DNA of 64,000 nucleotides, from the NCBI RefSeq assembly GCF_000422845.1, contig NZ_KE383932.1, positions 234,988 through 298,987 of the forward strand, given 5' to 3'. The stretch comes from Oceanobacter kriegii DSM 6294 (GTDB lineage: Bacteria > Pseudomonadota > Gammaproteobacteria > Pseudomonadales > Oceanobacteraceae). A program made the position numbers and the translations under genes. This document shows positions 37,181 through 45,497 of the stretch, piece after piece. Each line of letters opens with the position of its first letter. The first letter of the stretch is position 1. Below the pieces are notes generated by a model. That model was given only the letters and a program-made list of their open reading frames with translations, did not search any database and was not told the origin of the DNA.

Positions 37181-38353
37181 ATGGCTATCAAGGTACTGGT
37201 TGTCGACGACTCGGGTTTTTTCCGTCGCCGGGTGTCCGACATCATTAATGCAGATCCTCGAATGAAAGTGGTGGGTGAGGCTTGCAACGGTCGCGAAGCG
37301 ATTGAGCAGAACGACGCCTTGCAGCCAGACGTCATCACCATGGACTACGAGATGCCGGTGATGGATGGCATCACCGCGCTGCGTAATATCATGATGCGCC
37401 GTCCGGTGCCGGTGTTAATGTTCTCATCGTTAACGTTCGAGGATGCCCGCGTAACGCTGGATGCCCTCGATGCTGGGGCACTGGACTACCTGCCCAAAAA
37501 CTTTGACGCGGTGGCCAAAGGCACCGCAGAAATGCGTCGTACCCTGACCGACAAAATCGTGGCGGTTGCAGCCAGCCGCTTGGGCCGTAAAGACAGTGCG
37601 CCGAAAGGCGATGCGCCGTCAGCAGCGCCGTCAGCAGCGGCGTCTGCTCCGGCAAGTGCACCGCAATCGGCGGCTCCGGCTGCCAGTCAGCAGAACATTC
37701 CCAAAGTGGATGCTGGCACGGTCAAATCCACTCAAACCCAGCAAGCTGCTCCGGCAGCGCCTCGCAAACCACCGGCGCAGCTCAAGGGCATCGAGCTGGT
37801 GCTGATTGGCACCTCGACCGGCGGCCCCGCGGCCTTGCAAAGTGTATTCAAGGGGCTGGCTCCCAACTTCCGAACTCCAATCATTATTGTTCAGCACATG
37901 CCGGCGTCGTTTACCAAAGCCTTCGCCGAGCGTTTGAACAGCCTCAGTTCCATGACGGTGAAAGAAGCCGTCGATGGCGACAAGATTATTCCGGGCCATG
38001 TTTACGTGGCTCCGGGTGGCATGCAGCTGATGATCGAAAATCGCGGCCAGCCGGCCATTCGCATCCGCGAAAGCGACGACCGCATTAACTATCGCCCCAG
38101 TGTCGATATTGCCTTTGCCGCAGCTGCCAAATACTTCGGCAGCAAGGCGTTGGGTTTGGTACTGACCGGCATGGGCGCGGATGGCAAGGAAGGGGCGCGA
38201 TTGATGAAAGCCGCGGGGGCTCATATCTGGGCGCAGGACGAAGCCAGCAGTGTGATCTACGGCATGCCGATGGCGGTTACCAAAGCCGGTTATGCCGACG
38301 ACATTGTGTCACTGAAAGACATCGGTCCACGGCTGTCGACAGACCTGCTCTGA
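37181..38353 (+). CDS. cheB: Chemotaxis methylesterase/response regulator CheB
   Basis: A 390-residue protein that demethylates and deamidates receptors. The receiver has D55 (VITMDYEMPVMDG). A Ser/Ala/Pro-rich linker at about 138-197 joins the methylesterase domain with the catalytic serine in GTSTGGPAALQ (about 210), H in QHMPASF and D in GMGADG. No cheR is in this window. A 62-bp gap separates it from motC. Confidence 0.95.
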   Translation: MAIKVLVVDDSGFFRRRVSDIINADPRMKVVGEACNGREAIEQNDALQPDVITMDYEMPVMDGITALRNIMMRRPVPVLMFSSLTFEDARVTLDALDAGALDYLPKNFDAVAKGTAEMRRTLTDKIVAVAASRLGRKDSAPKGDAPSAAPSAAASAPASAPQSAAPAASQQNIPKVDAGTVKSTQTQQAAPAAPRKPPAQLKGIELVLIGTSTGGPAALQSVFKGLAPNFRTPIIIVQHMPASFTKAFAERLNSLSSMTVKEAVDGDKIIPGHVYVAPGGMQLMIENRGQPAIRIRESDDRINYRPSVDIAFAAAAKYFGSKALGLVLTGMGADGKEGARLMKAAGAHIWAQDEASSVIYGMPMAVTKAGYADDIVSLKDIGPRLSTDLL

Positions 38354-38415
38354 CCTACCGCACAGCCGCAGCCAGGCAAGGCCGTCAACGATAGCCAACG
38401 GCAAAGGAGCGCTTT

Positions 38416-39156
38416 ATGGGATATTGGCGATTACCACTGCTGCTGTTGGCTCCGGTACTGATTATTGCCATGTTTGCCAAAGAAGGCGGCGTGGTGTCCC
38501 TGCTGTGGGACCCGATGGCAATGATTGTGGTGGTACCGGGCAGCTTGTTGGCCACCTTTATTCCCGCTCCGGTGGATGCTATCCGCCACCTTCGACACGC
38601 CTTGCTGCACTTGCCAGCAGATCACCATTACGCCATGGAACAACTCGCCAGTCGCCTGATAGAGTGGGGCAATACCCGTCGCCGTAAAGGCAACCCCGGT
38701 TTGGAAACCCTGCTGCACGCCGAGCAAGATGGCTTTTGCCAGCGTGCCCTGCAGCTGATGGTGGATGGCCATCCGCCTGCTGATATTCGTCAGGCGTTGG
38801 AGAACGAGTTGTTGTATCGCCAATCCCGCGACCAGCAAGCGCTGGCGCTGTTGGGTAACTTGGCCGGTTACTTGCCCACCCTGGGCATCGTTGGCGCGGT
38901 ATTGGGTCTGATTCAGGTGCTGTCGGGTATCAGTAATCCGGACACTCTGGCGCAAGGCATTGCCACCGCCTTTGTGGCCACCTTCTACGGGGTGGCGTTA
39001 TCCAATCTTGTGGTGCTGCCATTGCAGCAATATGCCCAGCACCGGCTTGGGGTGCAGCAGCAGTTTTACTGGGCGTTGTTGCAAGGGGTCGATGACCTGC
39101 TGCACGGCTCCAACCCTGCCGCCATCGTGGATCGTATCCGTGTCTGGCATCAATAA
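38416..39156 (+). CDS. motC: Flagellar motor stator protein MotC (MotA family)
   Basis: A 246-residue MotA/TolQ/ExbB-type protein with TM helices at about 4-20, 31-50, 151-172 and 184-205. The family signature GYLPTLGIVGAVLGLIQVLS is followed by GIATAFVATFYGVALSNLVV. Together with MotD it forms the second stator pair of polar flagella, as in P. aeruginosa, where MotCD is needed for swarming. motD overlaps its 3' end by 17 bp. Confidence 0.93.
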   Translation: MGYWRLPLLLLAPVLIIAMFAKEGGVVSLLWDPMAMIVVVPGSLLATFIPAPVDAIRHLRHALLHLPADHHYAMEQLASRLIEWGNTRRRKGNPGLETLLHAEQDGFCQRALQLMVDGHPPADIRQALENELLYRQSRDQQALALLGNLAGYLPTLGIVGAVLGLIQVLSGISNPDTLAQGIATAFVATFYGVALSNLVVLPLQQYAQHRLGVQQQFYWALLQGVDDLLHGSNPAAIVDRIRVWHQ

Positions 39157-40039
39157 ACGTGCGACTGGTGTTCAAGCGCCCGTCAAACGACGCCGGGCGG
39201 CGCCTTCCATTGCCTCACCGGTAACACCGGACTCACAACGCTGGCTGCTGTCCTACGCCGACTTTATTACCTTGCTGTGTGCCTTTTTCATCATGCTGTA
39301 CGCCATGAGTGAAGTGGACCGGCGTCAGGGCACCAATCTGTTGGTTGAGTTGCAAAACCGCATTAACAGTCTGGCGGAACTGCCCAACGGCATCGCCGAA
39401 GGGGAGGCTGAATCGATGGCGTTACAAAAACAGCCCATTGATGCAGCCGACCAGCCATACCGTGGTAATCAGCCGTTGCAGGTGGCGCAACGATACGTCG
39501 ACAAGGTAGCTCAACTTTTTCCGGCCAGCGCCGATACAAAAGTCATGAAAGGTCCCGACTGGGTCAGTCTCAGTTTGGCCGGGGAATTCCTGTTTGATGA
39601 CAGTGAGTACCTGCTATCGCCGCAAGCCAGGCAAGCCGTCGCCGAATTGGCGGCAGAAATTCGCCGCTGGCCCTACACCATCAGGGTTTATGGGCACACG
39701 GGAATTCGGCCCGACAGCGCTTATGACAGTAATTGGCAGTTATCGGCCATGCGAGCGGCGTCGGTTGCCGAGGCTTTGGCGGGCGGCGGTGTAGCACCAC
39801 AACGACTGGAAGCCACCGGCATTGCGCACTACCACGGGCTGGCGACGGCTATCGATGATGAGCGGGTTGAGTGGCAAATGGATGCCTCTCTTCAACCGCA
39901 GCAGAACCGGGTTGATGTGGTGTTAAGCGTGGCTGCCAGCCCGACACCCTGGAATAGCCAGATACCTGTGAGTAGCTCTGAGCCTGAAAATACGCCGGGG
40001 TCTATCAATCCTGCAACGCCGGGGACGGCAGCCCCGTAA
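39140..40039 (+). CDS. motD: Flagellar motor stator protein MotD (MotB family)
   Basis: A 299-residue MotB-type protein. A basic N-terminus is followed by one TM helix (about 38-58) with the proton-carrying D41 (LLSYADFITLLCAFFIML), a plug/linker, and an OmpA-like peptidoglycan-binding domain (FLFDDSEYLLSPQAR, VYGHTG, NWQLSAMRAASVAEAL). GTG 39140 is the most likely start; it lies inside motC, so the two are translationally coupled. A Pro/Ser/Thr-rich tail ends the protein. Confidence 0.92.
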   Translation: MSGINKRATGVQAPVKRRRAAPSIASPVTPDSQRWLLSYADFITLLCAFFIMLYAMSEVDRRQGTNLLVELQNRINSLAELPNGIAEGEAESMALQKQPIDAADQPYRGNQPLQVAQRYVDKVAQLFPASADTKVMKGPDWVSLSLAGEFLFDDSEYLLSPQARQAVAELAAEIRRWPYTIRVYGHTGIRPDSAYDSNWQLSAMRAASVAEALAGGGVAPQRLEATGIAHYHGLATAIDDERVEWQMDASLQPQQNRVDVVLSVAASPTPWNSQIPVSSSEPENTPGSINPATPGTAAP

Positions 40040-40214
40040 CGGCGAAAAAGCGTGCTGGAACGGCTTTTGCTGTAACCGCTATAGAGCAACAGAACGAGCG
40101 ATAAACGACTGAATTCCGACACCGGAGCCGTCGTCGTCGCGCAACAGAATGACAAGGCCGGGGTGGCGGTAACAAGACTGCCATTCGGCCCATGAACAAC
40201 CCAGAGGTGAGCGC

Positions 40215-40997
40215 ATGCGAGTCTGGTCAATTGCCAATCAGAAAGGTGGCGTTGGAAAAACAACCAGCGTGGTGACGTTGGGTGGACTGCTGGGAGCCGA
40301 AGGACATCGGGTGTTGCTGGTGGACCTTGATCCGCACGGCTCGTTGACCAGCTATTTCAAGCTCGACCCCGACAGCCTTGAACACAGTATGTATCAGCTG
40401 TTTTTCAACAATCAGTGCAAGAACCGCGAATACATTGGTCAGGTGATTCGGCCAACCACCATGCCGAATGTCGATCTTCTGCCTGCCGCTACTTCGCTGG
40501 CGACGCTGGAGCGTCAGGTCAGCGGTCAGGAAGGCATGGGACTGGTGTTATCACGGGCGCTGGCGCAAGTGTGGGAAGAATACGACTACGCCTTGCTGGA
40601 TACGCCGCCGATTCTCGGTGTGCTGATGGTCAATGCGCTGGCAGCCTGTCAGCGACTGGTGATACCGACCCAGACCGAGCATCTGGCCATGAAAGGGCTG
40701 GAGCGCATGGTTCACACACTGAAGATGGTGATGCAGTCACAGAAGCGCCAACTGCCGTACACCATTGTGCCGACCTTGTTTGACCGCCGGACGTCGGCAT
40801 CGGTCAGTACCCTGAAAGAAATGCGCCGCATCTATCGCGACAGCCTCGCAGAGGAGCCGATACCGGTCGATACCCGTTTACGAGACGCCAGCCAGCAAGG
40901 CGTATTTCCTCACCAGTTGGAAGAAGAAAGTCGAGGAGTGCGGGTGTACAAACACTTGCTGACCGCCTTGAACACTGACCTTGAGAAGGTGAGCTAG
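40215..40997 (+). CDS. ParA-family ATPase of the chemotaxis cluster (ParC/PpfA-like)
   Basis: A 260-residue ParA-type ATPase with Walker A QKGGVGKTT (9-17), DLDPHGSLT and DTPP. Its place between motCD and CheW-type genes matches the orphan ParA (ParC in Vibrio, PA1462 in Pseudomonas) that brings chemotaxis arrays to the cell pole and segregates them at division. It differs from chromosomal ParA by lacking an N-terminal helix-turn-helix and a parB neighbour. Confidence 0.9.
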   Translation: MRVWSIANQKGGVGKTTSVVTLGGLLGAEGHRVLLVDLDPHGSLTSYFKLDPDSLEHSMYQLFFNNQCKNREYIGQVIRPTTMPNVDLLPAATSLATLERQVSGQEGMGLVLSRALAQVWEEYDYALLDTPPILGVLMVNALAACQRLVIPTQTEHLAMKGLERMVHTLKMVMQSQKRQLPYTIVPTLFDRRTSASVSTLKEMRRIYRDSLAEEPIPVDTRLRDASQQGVFPHQLEEESRGVRVYKHLLTALNTDLEKVS

Positions 40998-40998
40998 T

Positions 40999-41478
40999 AT
41001 GGCCGACACGCTGTCGAAAACGGCGCTGTCACTCGGGCCTGCCTTGCCCGCGGACACACACGAGCCTGAACCGGTGGAGTCGCCCTCAAGCGTCGATGAT
41101 GTAATCGTTGGCTACCTGGATGGTCTGCTGGGCACAGGGCCGGAAGAAACCGATTGGGATGGATTGCTGCAACAAGCCACCAGTCAGGCTGCGGCAGAGC
41201 CTGTTCAATCCGAGCAACGGACAGAACCTGAAAAAGAAACAGAATGCCAGCTCGCCACGGAAGAGAAGATTGTTTACCAGACGTCGCTGGCCAAAGGCAT
41301 GGAATTGTTGCCAGTCGATGGTATGGGCGAAGCGCATCCGTCACGGCTGCCGCTGCAACTGCTCGACAGCTTGTTTCTGGTTCGCCGCCTTCCTGCTGGA
41401 ACCCGCTTGCATGCCACGGTATTGGCCGCTTGCAGCTCGCTGAAACATCGTCTTGATCGGGTTGGGTACTCGAAGTGA
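40999..41478 (+). CDS. Small acidic protein sharing an N-terminal motif with ParP, no CheW domain
   Basis: A 159-residue soluble protein I do not recognise as a named family. Residues 32-44 (VDDVIVGYLDGLL) closely match residues 11-23 of the next protein (VDGVLQGYLDDLL), and an acidic, Gln/Glu-rich middle follows. The C-terminus (LPLQLLDSLFLVRRLPAGTR onward) is helical and not a CheW fold. The gene is in frame, has an ATG 1 bp after the ParA-type stop, and precedes parP by 7 bp, so it is expressed with both. It may be a partial duplicate of the ParP N-terminus, or a separate adaptor that binds the same partner. Confidence 0.7.
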   Translation: MADTLSKTALSLGPALPADTHEPEPVESPSSVDDVIVGYLDGLLGTGPEETDWDGLLQQATSQAAAEPVQSEQRTEPEKETECQLATEEKIVYQTSLAKGMELLPVDGMGEAHPSRLPLQLLDSLFLVRRLPAGTRLHATVLAACSSLKHRLDRVGYSK

Positions 41479-41485
41479 GGGGTGG

Positions 41486-42937
41486 ATGAGTCAGCAAGCC
41501 AAACGTCCCAACAAAGTCGATGGCGTCCTGCAAGGCTATCTAGATGACCTGTTGATCGAGGACCTGCTGGTTGAAGCCACCGAGGTCACCGAACGCTATC
41601 AGGCTACGGATGATCCGCGTCCCGACGAACCGGTGTCAGTCGAGCGGGTTTCAGGCGAGCCTGTTTCAGATGAACCTGGTTTAGCTGAGCCAGAAGCAGC
41701 CGAACTGGAATCCAAGCCGGACCCAGAGCCCGCTAGTGAGACTGCTATTGGGTCTGTCAGTGAGCCTGCTATTGATACTGTTGGGGAGCAGGTAACAGAG
41801 GCCAGTGAGCGCATCCCGCCAGAATCAACAGCGGATGTTCCCAACAGCGCCCGTCAGGCACTGGATAACAAATTCAAGCGCAAGGATGGCCGGCCGTCGT
41901 TTCTGGCTCAATTCGATGATATCGATGACGCTGGTACTGGTGGTTTGAGTGGCGTAAATAAAAACGCCCCCGAAGCAGACAACCCCTTTCAGCAGCCGGA
42001 AGCGGCTGAGGATTATCCCTACGAAGCCCCAACTCACAGCATGGACGACGAGCTGATTGATGATGTGATGCCGGGCGTTATTTCATCCCGTACTGAGTCA
42101 TCCCGTATTGATTCAACCCGCACAGAACTAGCCCTATTTACTGAACCTGCCCCATTCACAGAGACAGAACGCTTCAATCCTGAGTTGGCTCGTCAGACAT
42201 TGCCGAGCCGAACTGAGCGAGAGCCTCTGAATGCTTTTGCGCCACCACTGGCATTGCCTGTGGCATTACCGGAGATTCCGCTACCAGAGGCCGTTGATCC
42301 TGAACCGGCTGTTGTTGAGCCAGAGCCCTTGGTTGCTCCAGAGCCGGAAGTATCTGAGCCTGCCGTCTCAGAATCAGTAGAGACCGCCGTTGTAGAGGCA
42401 GAGCCAGAAACCGCCGAGAGCCAAATTTCTGACACAGACCTGCAGCTCGACACCGAGTCCTCGCCATTAAACTGGCAATCCGGCACCGGGGTGGACTGTC
42501 TTATCTTTGTGGTGTGTGGCCTGAAGCTGGCGATTCCTCTGCCAATGCTGGGGGGCGTGCACAAGGTCAGCGACCGGGTTGTGCCTCTGTTTGGCCAGGC
42601 CAGTTGGTCATTGGGGGTCTGGCAAGGCGACAACAGCAAATTGACCATCATCGACAGCGCCCAGTTGATGATGCCGGAGCGCAAACGCAGCTTGCAGGAC
42701 GAGGGGTACGAATACTTTATTCAGCTCGACCGCTCACCCTGGGCGGTGGCCTGTCAGGAAATATGCGACACCGTCAAACTCAACGAAGACGCCATCAAGT
42801 GGCGAGGGGAGCGCAGCAAGCGCCCCTGGTTGGCGGGCACCGTCATTGACGAGATGTGCGCCTTGATTGATGTTCCGGGTCTGATGGAGTTGCTGGAAGA
42901 CAACGTCAGACCAGCGGCCAAGCGGGTTCAGCAATAA
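41486..42937 (+). CDS. ParP-like CheW-domain protein with long acidic linker
   Basis: A 483-residue protein. An N-terminal motif (VDGVLQGYLDDLL, 11-23) leads into a low-complexity Glu/Pro/Ser/Thr-rich linker of about 290 residues with short repeats (SxEP, SRTES, EPEP). The CheW-type domain begins at about residue 330 (GVDCLIFVVCGLKLAIPLPM). Position and layout match ParP, which binds the ParA-type ATPase with its N-terminus and CheA with its CheW domain, stabilising polar arrays. ATG 41486 has a GAGGGG ribosome binding site. Confidence 0.85.
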   Translation: MSQQAKRPNKVDGVLQGYLDDLLIEDLLVEATEVTERYQATDDPRPDEPVSVERVSGEPVSDEPGLAEPEAAELESKPDPEPASETAIGSVSEPAIDTVGEQVTEASERIPPESTADVPNSARQALDNKFKRKDGRPSFLAQFDDIDDAGTGGLSGVNKNAPEADNPFQQPEAAEDYPYEAPTHSMDDELIDDVMPGVISSRTESSRIDSTRTELALFTEPAPFTETERFNPELARQTLPSRTEREPLNAFAPPLALPVALPEIPLPEAVDPEPAVVEPEPLVAPEPEVSEPAVSESVETAVVEAEPETAESQISDTDLQLDTESSPLNWQSGTGVDCLIFVVCGLKLAIPLPMLGGVHKVSDRVVPLFGQASWSLGVWQGDNSKLTIIDSAQLMMPERKRSLQDEGYEYFIQLDRSPWAVACQEICDTVKLNEDAIKWRGERSKRPWLAGTVIDEMCALIDVPGLMELLEDNVRPAAKRVQQ

Positions 42938-43134
42938 TATCGAACGTGTTTTTAACGGGATTGGCCGCCTGGAAAAGCACACTTCTCGACCACTGTTTTG
43001 GCCGTTCGGGCCAGTGCACGAGAAGTCTCAAATTTTCTTTGCCATGAACTGGTACACATTGTGCTCTGTTCTATAGTTAAGAAAGGTTCGTCATGTTTAC
43101 GTCAGGCAGCGGCCTTTCTTAAGAGGATGTTTTT

Positions 43135-43617
43135 ATGTCAGCGATTGCCGGAAACAAGAGTGCAGAAGATCCCGTACTGCAGTGGGTCACCTTCCGACTG
43201 GATAATGAAACCTACGGCATCAACGTGATGCAGGTTCAGGAAGTTCTGCGCTATACAGAAATTGCCCCGGTTCCCGGTGCTCCGCAGTACGTGCTGGGCA
43301 TCATCAACCTGCGCGGTAACGTGGTCACGGTGATCGACACCCGCCTGCGTTTTGCCTTGCCGGAAGCTGAAACCACCGACCAGACCCGCATCGTGATTAT
43401 CGAAGCGGAAAATCAGGTGGTGGGCATTCTCGTCGATGCGGTGGCAGAAGTGGTGTATCTGCGTCAGTCAGAGATTGAAACCACGCCATCGGTGGGCAAC
43501 GAGGAAAGTGCCAAGTTCATTCAGGGCGTTTGCCACAAGAATGATGAGCTGCTGATTCTCGTTGATCTTGAGAAACTGATGACCGACGAAGAGTGGTCTG
43601 AACTGCAGGGTATGTAA
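43135..43617 (+). CDS. cheW: Chemotaxis coupling protein CheW
   Basis: A 160-residue CheW adaptor that links receptors to CheA. The two beta-barrel subdomains are seen in QWVTFRLDNETYGINVMQVQ and VLGIINLRGNVVTVIDTRLR, with the family end segment. It has its own ribosome binding site (GAGGA) after a 197-bp gap from parP; that gap holds a GGCC/GGCC hairpin near 43000 but no clear promoter. Confidence 0.96.
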   Translation: MSAIAGNKSAEDPVLQWVTFRLDNETYGINVMQVQEVLRYTEIAPVPGAPQYVLGIINLRGNVVTVIDTRLRFALPEAETTDQTRIVIIEAENQVVGILVDAVAEVVYLRQSEIETTPSVGNEESAKFIQGVCHKNDELLILVDLEKLMTDEEWSELQGM

Positions 43618-43636
43618 GCCCTGAAGGAAAGCGTCA

Positions 43637-44029
43637 ATGTGGCCTTTAAGTATTGAGCAAGGGGTTCTGTTGGTGGTTGCCGGTGTGCTGGTGGTGGGTT
43701 TGGTCACCATCAAGCGGTTGCGAGGTGCCATCGTCAAGCTGGAAAAACAGTCGCTGTCGCAACAGCACAAGTTAAGTCAGCTGAAACAGAATCAGGAGGC
43801 CATGAACCAGAGTGTGGTGGGCATGGGGCGCAAGATTCGGCAATTGACCGAGCGTTTGGGCGAAGCCGAGCAGCGTTCGCTGTTTACCCCGGGCGATGAG
43901 GCCTCCTATCAACAGGCCGCACGATTGGTCAGCCTGGGGGCATCAGCCCGTGAGTTGGTCGAGAATTGCGGTATGGCCCGGGCAGAAGCTGAGTTGCTGG
44001 TGTCGCTGAAAGGCGGTCGCCCGCACTGA
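43637..44029 (+). CDS. DUF2802 family protein
   Basis: A 130-residue protein with an N-terminal TM helix (about 7-24), a coiled coil (about 28-80; KLEKQSLSQQHKLSQLKQNQ) and a C-terminal helical domain (YQQAARLVSLGASARELVEN, CGMARAEAELLVSL) that looks like a small helix-turn-helix. DUF2802 proteins follow cheW in Pseudomonas and other polar-flagellated bacteria (compare PA1465). Function is unknown. Confidence 0.88.
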   Translation: MWPLSIEQGVLLVVAGVLVVGLVTIKRLRGAIVKLEKQSLSQQHKLSQLKQNQEAMNQSVVGMGRKIRQLTERLGEAEQRSLFTPGDEASYQQAARLVSLGASARELVENCGMARAEAELLVSLKGGRPH

Positions 44030-44139
44030 TGTATGCCGTGGTCTGGATGGCAGTGACGAGGGAGTAGTATCAGGACATCACAGGCAAGTGACCGTTAAGG
44101 AGTGGCTTAACCATTTCCCAACAGGGGAAGGAGGCGCTT

Positions 44140-44415
44140 ATGCTGACTTGGGTTGCCAGTGTGGCAATGACCGCCGTTATGGCGACAGTTCCTGCGCTGG
44201 CGCAGGCTCCAGCGGCAAACAACCTTGTGTCGGGTGTGACCTATAGCGGCCAGACTCTGGTATCTAACCGGATTATGGACGCAACCAATATGGAATACTC
44301 GCCAGACTACACCGACCTGTATTTGATCGAGGCCTTCGACAAGAGCCGGTTTATCAGGATTTACTGCAATGCCAGCAGTTGCTACAAGCTCAGGGGAACG
44401 TTCAAGTTTGTCTGA
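44140..44415 (+). CDS. Small secreted protein, unknown
   Basis: A 91-residue protein with a good signal peptide (cleavage after AQA at about residue 23) and a mature domain of about 68 residues with two cysteines near the end (C76, C81), a possible disulfide. The ribosome binding site AGGAGG is perfect, and a strong terminator follows, so it is a single-gene unit. I know no family for it. Confidence 0.75.
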   Translation: MLTWVASVAMTAVMATVPALAQAPAANNLVSGVTYSGQTLVSNRIMDATNMEYSPDYTDLYLIEAFDKSRFIRIYCNASSCYKLRGTFKFV

Positions 44416-44423
44416 ACAGATAC

Positions 44424-44454
44424 AAAAAAAGCGGCCATCTCGGCCGCTTTTTTG
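44424..44454. terminator. Bidirectional terminator
   Basis: AAAAAAGCGGCC, five-base loop, GGCCGCTTTTTT. T-runs on both strands let it serve the small secreted gene (+) and the bcp operon (-). Confidence 0.93.
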
Positions 44455-44486
44455 TGTTTTTAACTGCCTGCACATTTGGGCTGTGA

Positions 44487-44972
44487 TCAGCCTTTAGCGC
44501 GCTCGGCTAAAAACGCGATCACGTCGTCGTGATGGGTTTTGGTTTTTACCTTGGGCATTACATGCAAAATGCTGCCGTCTTCACCAATGATGAAGGTGAT
44601 GCGGTTAACACCCATGTATTCCTTACCCATGAATTTCTTCAAACCCCAGATGCCGTAGGCCTGGCACATGGTGGTTTCTTCATCGGAAAGCAGATCAAAA
44701 TTGAGGTTGTCGCGGTCGATGAACTTCTGCAGGCGGGCTGGTTTGTCCGGGCTTACGCCAACGGCAACGGCGTTGTACTGAGCCAGTTCTTCCTTGCTGT
44801 CACGCAGACCACATGCCTGGGTTGTACAGCCCGGTGTCATTGCCTTCGGGTAGAAGTACAACACCAGCACCTTGCCGGCGTAGTCGGCCAACGTCACGGT
44901 TTCGCCTTTCTGGTTCAGGGCACTGAAGTCCGGCGCCTGGGTTCCAACGTCTGGCAGTGTCAATGTGCTCAT
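44487..44972 (-). CDS. bcp: Thioredoxin-dependent peroxiredoxin Bcp
   Basis: A 161-residue atypical 2-Cys peroxiredoxin reducing H2O2 and organic peroxides. The peroxidatic C49 is in YPKAMTPGCTTQACGLRD, with resolving C54 five residues later, as in E. coli Bcp. The ribosome binding site GAGGAAC precedes ATG 44972. The gene lies 18 bp downstream of the ferredoxin gene and may be the last gene of the nrd operon. Confidence 0.95.
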   Translation of the reverse strand: MSTLTLPDVGTQAPDFSALNQKGETVTLADYAGKVLVLYFYPKAMTPGCTTQACGLRDSKEELAQYNAVAVGVSPDKPARLQKFIDRDNLNFDLLSDEETTMCQAYGIWGLKKFMGKEYMGVNRITFIIGEDGSILHVMPKVKTKTHHDDVIAFLAERAKG

Positions 44973-44990
44973 GGTTGTTCCTCGAATGTG

Positions 44991-45497
44991 TCAGTCTATC
45001 AGTTGGAGTTGTATCGGGCCGCGGGGGATGCAGCAGCACAACAGGATTTCATCGTCGTCCACCCAGGCCAGAGGTTCCTCGGTGTAATGTACGTCGCCTT
45101 TCAGCAGACGCGCACGACAGCTGCCACAGTAGCCTTCACGGCACTGGTACTGGACATCGATGTTCTGGGCTTCCAGTGATTCCAGCAAGCTGTTGGCGTG
45201 TTGGAAAGTCGCTTCCCGGCCGTCGTCCAGCGTCACCAGGTAGATGGGCGGCGACATGCCGTCCAGCTCCAGCTGCGGCGTTGGCTCGGGTTTTTCCGGG
45301 TCGTTTTCTGGCAGGTAGAGCTGTCCCTGACGCTCGTCGTCGCTGTCGGCTTCGGCTTCAGCGGGCTCAAGGTCGAATTGAGGCTGCTCGCTGGCGTCGC
45401 CATCGAGCTGAAACTCGTCGTCGTGCAGATTGAGGTGCGGGGGCTGTTCCTGGGCATCGCCAGTCGGTGTCGACTGGCGAGAATTCGTGTTACTCAT
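44991..45497 (-). CDS. 2Fe-2S ferredoxin (YfaE-like) with acidic N-terminal extension
   Basis: A 168-residue protein. The C-terminal 85 residues are a YfaE-type ferredoxin with ligands C119, C124, C127 (CREGYCGSC) and the CCC cluster at 153-155, the plant-type pattern. In E. coli YfaE maintains the tyrosyl radical/diiron cofactor of NrdB. Residues 1-80 are an Asp/Glu/Gln/Pro-rich extension absent from YfaE (84 residues). The start ATG 45497 overlaps the nrdB stop (TGATG), arguing that the long form is made; ATG 45257 would give a short, standard form. Confidence 0.88.
   Translation of the reverse strand: MSNTNSRQSTPTGDAQEQPPHLNLHDDEFQLDGDASEQPQFDLEPAEAEADSDDERQGQLYLPENDPEKPEPTPQLELDGMSPPIYLVTLDDGREATFQHANSLLESLEAQNIDVQYQCREGYCGSCRARLLKGDVHYTEEPLAWVDDDEILLCCCIPRGPIQLQLID

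Noticed and set aside
44094..44127. GTTAAG/CTTAAC palindrome and TTCCC-AACA-GGGGAA hairpin, the latter resembling the 49146-49160 loop sequence
   Set aside because: Short, and shared bases are few enough to be chance; no T-run or known operator match.
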